Positions 60,909 to 64,000 of a DNA stretch of 64,000 nucleotides are shown here, piece by piece. A program made the translations under genes and the position numbers. Source of the stretch: a bacterium (GTDB lineage: Bacteria > Cyanobacteriota > Vampirovibrionia > Gastranaerophilales > Gastranaerophilaceae); the NCBI GenBank assembly GCA_017626055.1, contig JAGAJM010000006.1, positions 346,945 to 410,944 of the forward strand, read 5' to 3'. Below the pieces are notes generated by a model. It ran no database searches, was not told where the DNA came from, and saw only the letters and a list, made by a program, of their open reading frames with translations. Position 1 is the stretch's first letter, and the number at the start of each line of letters is the position of its first letter.

Positions 60909-62609
60909 TTACAGAATACGTTGTTCTTGAGTTTTTTGAGTTACTTTCAATTGGAAGTTGATATCGTCTGATGCAATATAACTTCTTAGCAATTGGTCGT
61001 ATGTTCTGTGCATTGAAACAAATCTTCCGCGGATTTTCTTTGGCCATTCGATATCGTCTTTTACCAAGAATTTTTCACCGATAGCAATTTTGTATTGATT
61101 GTGTAATACAATTGGTTCAAATTCGTTAGTTTCTTCGTTTCTGATTTTGATAGCCTCTTCAAATGGTTTATCAAGTTTGCCTTCAAGGATTTTTGAAATC
61201 ATTGTTCTGTTAACTTGAATATCTGACCATTGGATGATTGTGTTACGTTTTGGTGCTTTTAAATTACCCTTGATGTTTTCAACAATCAATCCAACAAGTT
61301 CATCCCCTCTGATTTTACCAACTTGAATGTTTGATAAGTCTTCAGAAACACCATCGAAGATTTTCATAATGTCTAAGTTGTTAGAACCATCTTTAAGTCC
61401 ACCACGAATAATTGAAGATTGGATACCCACAATTACATTTGGGTCACCTGTGATTGTACGAACGCTACGTTTAACTGCACTTGTTAACCAGTTTGCAAGA
61501 TAGCTGTTTTGGAAACGGATTGATTCGCCGTAATCCAGTGTTACAGGTTTTCCTGCGATACTTGTTAAACTTACTAATGGTTCAACGTCTTTAGCGAAAC
61601 TTTCTTCAAGAGCTTTTTGTAAAACGTTTGTGGCTAGTTTATCTTTAACAGTGGTTTTACTGAAGAATGTATTCATATCTGTTGTTTCTAAGTCGCCATT
61701 ATCGTCAAAGTGTAAGTTTAAGGATTTAACGATTTCATTATCTTTACCCAATGAATTAATATTGGTTTTACCTTTTAATGAAGTTAAGTTTTTGTGATCG
61801 TGACCATTTAGAACAACATTGATTTGTGGAACTTCATCTCTAATCATTTTTGAAATTGGAGCACCAGTGTGTGAAAGAAGTACAACTGCGCCTTTTGGAT
61901 ATTTTTCCTTGAATGCTTCAACTTCTTTTCTTACTGCTGCAAAAGTTCCTTGCAAGTCTGCTGGTGTTAAGTTTGCGTCTTTCTTGTTGCAGTCATCAAA
62001 GAATGACATTTTTTTCAATAATCCAGGATTGTAGAACTTCATACTTGGGATAGTTACCCCTAGGAATAACACTTTGTGTTGTAAGTTTGGATCTTTGTCG
62101 TCTTGTACTTCATAAACAACAGATTTTACGATGTTTTCGTTTGCTGCCATCATTTTTTGTATGCCTGGTGAATTCTCTACATCTACGTTAGTAATGAGAG
62201 TTTTCATTTTTGCTTTGTTCATAACTTTGTACATGAATCTGTCGCCAGCATCTAAGTCGTGGTTACCCATTGTGAACACTGTGTCAAAGTTTGAATTTCT
62301 ACCAGCTTGATTGTGTACATAACCAATAAATTTGGTTAAGAATTGAAGCTGTATATCTCCGTTTGTCATGTTTGGTTTCGTTAAGTATCCACGTTTTGAA
62401 GGGTTAATAAACCAGTCACCAGAAATGGCGAAAATGTTTAATGTGCTTGGATCTTCTGCTTTGATGAAGATATCCTTTTTATTGTTTTCGATTGTTTGTG
62501 ATAACAGTGGTAAACTGTGTACGTTACCATGGTTATCCGATGTTGCGAGGATATTGACCTGTGCAGCTTCGAAATTTGGCTGCACACCTCGGATAGCGTG
62601 AACTAACAT
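60909..62609 (-). CDS. calcineurin-like metallophosphoesterase / 5'-nucleotidase-like protein
   Basis: A 566-residue two-domain protein of the UshA/CpdB type. The metal-binding set is complete: TSDNHGN (D24, H26), ISGDWF, TMGNHDLD, LLSHTGA and NGHDHKN. The C-terminal half has 5'-nucleotidase-type substrate-domain features (SSIIRGGL, FDGVSEDLSNIQVGKIRGDELV). The N-terminus is not a Sec signal but VQPNFEAAQVN (about 9-19), similar in position to FTG-type leaders. Secreted 5'-nucleotidases usually carry a signal peptide, so localisation is an open question. Confidence 0.86.
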   Translation of the reverse strand: MLVHAIRGVQPNFEAAQVNILATSDNHGNVHSLPLLSQTIENNKKDIFIKAEDPSTLNIFAISGDWFINPSKRGYLTKPNMTNGDIQLQFLTKFIGYVHNQAGRNSNFDTVFTMGNHDLDAGDRFMYKVMNKAKMKTLITNVDVENSPGIQKMMAANENIVKSVVYEVQDDKDPNLQHKVLFLGVTIPSMKFYNPGLLKKMSFFDDCNKKDANLTPADLQGTFAAVRKEVEAFKEKYPKGAVVLLSHTGAPISKMIRDEVPQINVVLNGHDHKNLTSLKGKTNINSLGKDNEIVKSLNLHFDDNGDLETTDMNTFFSKTTVKDKLATNVLQKALEESFAKDVEPLVSLTSIAGKPVTLDYGESIRFQNSYLANWLTSAVKRSVRTITGDPNVIVGIQSSIIRGGLKDGSNNLDIMKIFDGVSEDLSNIQVGKIRGDELVGLIVENIKGNLKAPKRNTIIQWSDIQVNRTMISKILEGKLDKPFEEAIKIRNEETNEFEPIVLHNQYKIAIGEKFLVKDDIEWPKKIRGRFVSMHRTYDQLLRSYIASDDINFQLKVTQKTQEQRIL

Positions 62610-62708
62610 TTTTTACTCCTTATCTATTAAATTTTGGATGCTTTCGTATAATAACGCAAACAAAAATATTTTTGCTAACAGGGTTATAAATCTTTACAAA
62701 TTCTAGTT

Positions 62709-63050
62709 TTACCACTTTTTAAATATGAAAAATACGGCTAAAATTATAAAGCAAAAACCTACTAAATAATTCCATTTAAACTGTTCTTTTAGATATGTTA
62801 TAGAAAATACGCTAAAAACAATTAATGTGATTACTTCTTGGATTGTTTTTAATTGTGCTGCGTTATAAACTTCATAACCCATGCGATTTGCGGGAACTTG
62901 GAAACAGTATTCAAATAATGCTATCCCCCAGCTAACTAAGATTACAAGCCATAAAGCTGAACTTTTGAATTTTAAATGTCCATACCATGCAAATGTCATA
63001 AATACATTTGAAATTAATAATAAAATTATTGGCATAACTGCTCTTATCAT
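62709..63050 (-). CDS. DMT-superfamily membrane protein (DUF486)
   Basis: A 113-residue protein with four hydrophobic helices, matching DUF486: NVFMTFAWYGHLKF, SWGIALFEYCFQVPANRMGY and LKTIQEVITLIVFSVFS. DUF486 proteins are EmrE-sized members of the drug/metabolite transporter superfamily; no substrate is known. The gene is isolated, before the tRNA cluster. Confidence 0.9.
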   Translation of the reverse strand: MIRAVMPIILLLISNVFMTFAWYGHLKFKSSALWLVILVSWGIALFEYCFQVPANRMGYEVYNAAQLKTIQEVITLIVFSVFSITYLKEQFKWNYLVGFCFIILAVFFIFKKW

Positions 63051-63113
63051 AGTTTTTAAAACCTCATATTATCAATACTTTTAACGCTTTTATTATATGA
63101 CAAATAAAAATGC

Positions 63114-63142
63114 TTGACACTAAATTTTTTTTTGCATATAAT
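63114..63142 (+). promoter_or_regulatory. consensus promoter of the tRNA cluster
   Basis: TTGACA (63114-63119), 17-base spacer, TATAAT (63137-63142). The predicted start is just before tRNA-Thr. Confidence 0.88.
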
Positions 63143-63159
63143 CAATTACACAAGCACAC

Positions 63160-63232
63160 GCCGGTATAGCTCAATTGGCAGAGCAACGGTTTTGTAAACC
63201 GTAGGTTGTAGGTTCGAGTCCCATTACCGGCT
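63160..63232 (+). tRNA. tRNA-Thr (anticodon TGT)
   Basis: Acceptor GCCGGTA/TACCGGC, D-arm GCTC...GAGC, anticodon stem ACGGT with loop containing TGT, T-arm with GGTTCGAGTCC. CCA is not encoded after the discriminator T. Confidence 0.93.
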
Positions 63233-63346
63233 TTTTTACTGAAAAAATGAGCTCATGCAAGTCTTTCTTCGAAAGTATAGTGGACTTTATAAAAGAAAAC
63301 TAAAACCCAAAAGGTACTTGCCAATGACTCTCAGTAAATCACTCAA

Positions 63347-63418
<72 letters not shown>

Positions 63419-63458
63419 AGTTTAACTCAAGACAACCTCAAATTTGAAAACTAAATAT

Positions 63459-63545
<87 letters not shown>

Positions 63546-63574
63546 TTTAAAAGATTCCGTAAGGAGTCTTTTTT
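63546..63574 (+). terminator. terminator after tRNA-Tyr
   Basis: AAAGATTCC, GTAA loop, GGAGTCTTT followed by T. The end of the tRNA transcript. Confidence 0.75.
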
Positions 63575-63611
63575 GTTGGGTGGATTAGACCCAACCAAGC
63601 GGGAGCTTGGT
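63575..63611. other. two adjoining short hairpins in a GC-rich patch after the tRNA terminator
   Basis: Hairpin one: GTTGGGT (63575-63581) with ACCCAAC (63589-63595). Hairpin two: ACCAAGC (63594-63600), GGGA loop, GCTTGGT (63605-63611). GC-rich sequence continues to about 63650. The stretch 63545-64000 holds no long gene; it contains this patch, TGTC/GACA boxes and a promoter. Confidence 0.55.
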
Positions 63612-63678
63612 CTGGTTCGAGCGAGGAGTGAGCAGAGGGCGAATGTATTTTATTATAACTAGACACTTAAAATTAAAA

Positions 63679-63797
63679 TGTCTGACACTTAAAATTAAAA
63701 ATTTCAAATTTGCATTTAATTTAAGGAAAAATTTTTAAAACTAAATGTCAGACAAATTAAAAATTTAAAATATATTTTTAAAATTATTTGTCCGACC
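63679..63797. repeat. repeated TGTCNGAC(A) boxes in A/T-rich sequence
   Basis: TGTCTGACA (63679-63687), TGTCAGACA (63746-63754) and TGTCCGACC (63789-63797). The first two are followed by A/T-rich TTAAAATTAAAAATT-like sequence. Confidence 0.5.
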
Positions 63798-63836
63798 GTA
63801 AATTATCAGAGAGATTGAGAAAAGTACCCCCGGAAC

Positions 63837-63862
63837 TTTGAGAGAATTCTCAAACTTTTTAT
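63837..63862 (+). terminator. short hairpin with T tract
   Basis: TTTGAGA, GAAT loop, TCTCAAA followed by CTTTTTAT. Outer CCCCC/GGGGG runs (about 63827-63831 and 63868-63872) could extend the structure. Confidence 0.4.
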
Positions 63863-63900
63863 ATTCAGGGGGAAATCCTGCCGCTTTTTCTGCTTTAGTT

Positions 63901-63936
63901 TGTCAGCTTGACAAATAAAGGGTTAAGGAATATAAT
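63901..63936 (+). promoter_or_regulatory. consensus promoter with palindrome over the -35
   Basis: TTGACA (63908-63913), 17-base spacer, TATAAT (63931-63936). The -35 is the right half of the perfect palindrome TGTCA-GCT-TGACA (63901-63913), a candidate operator. Confidence 0.8.
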
Positions 63937-63968
63937 TAGATTCAGTATTATACAAGGAGTTAATAAAT

Positions 63969-63992
63969 ATGCGGCAAGGTATTCTTAAATAA
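63969..63992 (+). CDS. 7-codon leader-like ORF (MRQGILK)
   Basis: ATG 63969 to TAA 63990-63992, with AAGGAG at 63954-63959, 9 bases upstream, and the consensus promoter at 63908-63936. It is too short to be an ordinary gene but has good signals; it may be a leader peptide of a gene beyond the window. Confidence 0.35.
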   Translation: MRQGILK

Positions 63993-64000
63993 ACTGTCAA

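Overview
The window is AT-rich, has genes on both strands, and is packed into short operons closed by hairpin/T-tract terminators. It looks like a chromosomal segment of a diderm bacterium in the non-photosynthetic cyanobacterial sister lineage (Melainabacteria/Vampirovibrionia, probably a gut Gastranaerophilales). This is inference. The supporting signs are LPS genes (heptose kinase, O-antigen ligase), MlaA/MlaE outer-membrane lipid genes, an SLH-domain protein, MurT, FolE2, a DUF4330-like protein, type IV-type prepilins whose N-terminus reads FTLAEVLITLGIIG, and many lineage-restricted proteins with a short FTG-type leader motif. No phage, IS element or CRISPR array is visible.

0-10 kb: the 3' end of surE; two small unknown genes; a leftward pgpH-ybeY-dgkA operon (c-di-AMP hydrolysis, RNA maturation, lipid kinase); a YtxH/DUF948/YtxH envelope operon; a Cys-rich pilin; murT, pdxJ and a small Cys-rich protein. 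10-19 kb: lineage-specific proteins, mazG-folE2, a divergent subtilisin-like protease with a small beta-rich partner, two tandem M49-like metallopeptidase paralogues, and rlmH with a MscS channel.

19-34 kb: lytic transglycosylase, SpoIID-like protein, HU, a LysM membrane protein and a secreted GH13 enzyme. Then a leftward ftsH-acsD-acsC unit (corrinoid iron-sulfur protein without other Wood-Ljungdahl genes nearby), another prepilin, and the glycine cleavage genes gcvT-gcvH-gcvPA without gcvPB. 34-44 kb: DnaJ-like protein, a DUF2582 winged-helix protein, a 1299-residue double-helicase protein with a RecB/Cas4-type nuclease (AddAB-like), and pdxA, a DUF1537 kinase, ssb, trpS and mlaE.

44-64 kb: HtrA-like protease, an LPS operon (hldA, DUF4330-like, O-antigen ligase), small unknown proteins, the operon yebC-GGDEF-tsaE-tsaB, an SLH protein, an MlaA/alpha-beta-hydrolase fusion, tcdA, a PAD/agmatine-deiminase-type enzyme, a 5'-nucleotidase-like phosphoesterase and a DUF486 membrane protein. 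Three tRNA genes (Thr-TGT, Thr-GGT, Tyr-GTA) follow. The last ~450 bases have no long gene but contain hairpins, repeated TGTCNGACA boxes and a consensus promoter overlapping a palindrome, leading to a 7-codon ORF at the window edge.

The strongest leads are (1) the N-terminal FTG/FKG motif shared by otherwise unrelated proteins that lack Sec signals, (2) the MlaA-hydrolase fusion, (3) the PAD-type enzyme, (4) the divergent subtilase with a coiled-coil insertion, and (5) the one-chain double helicase plus nuclease.
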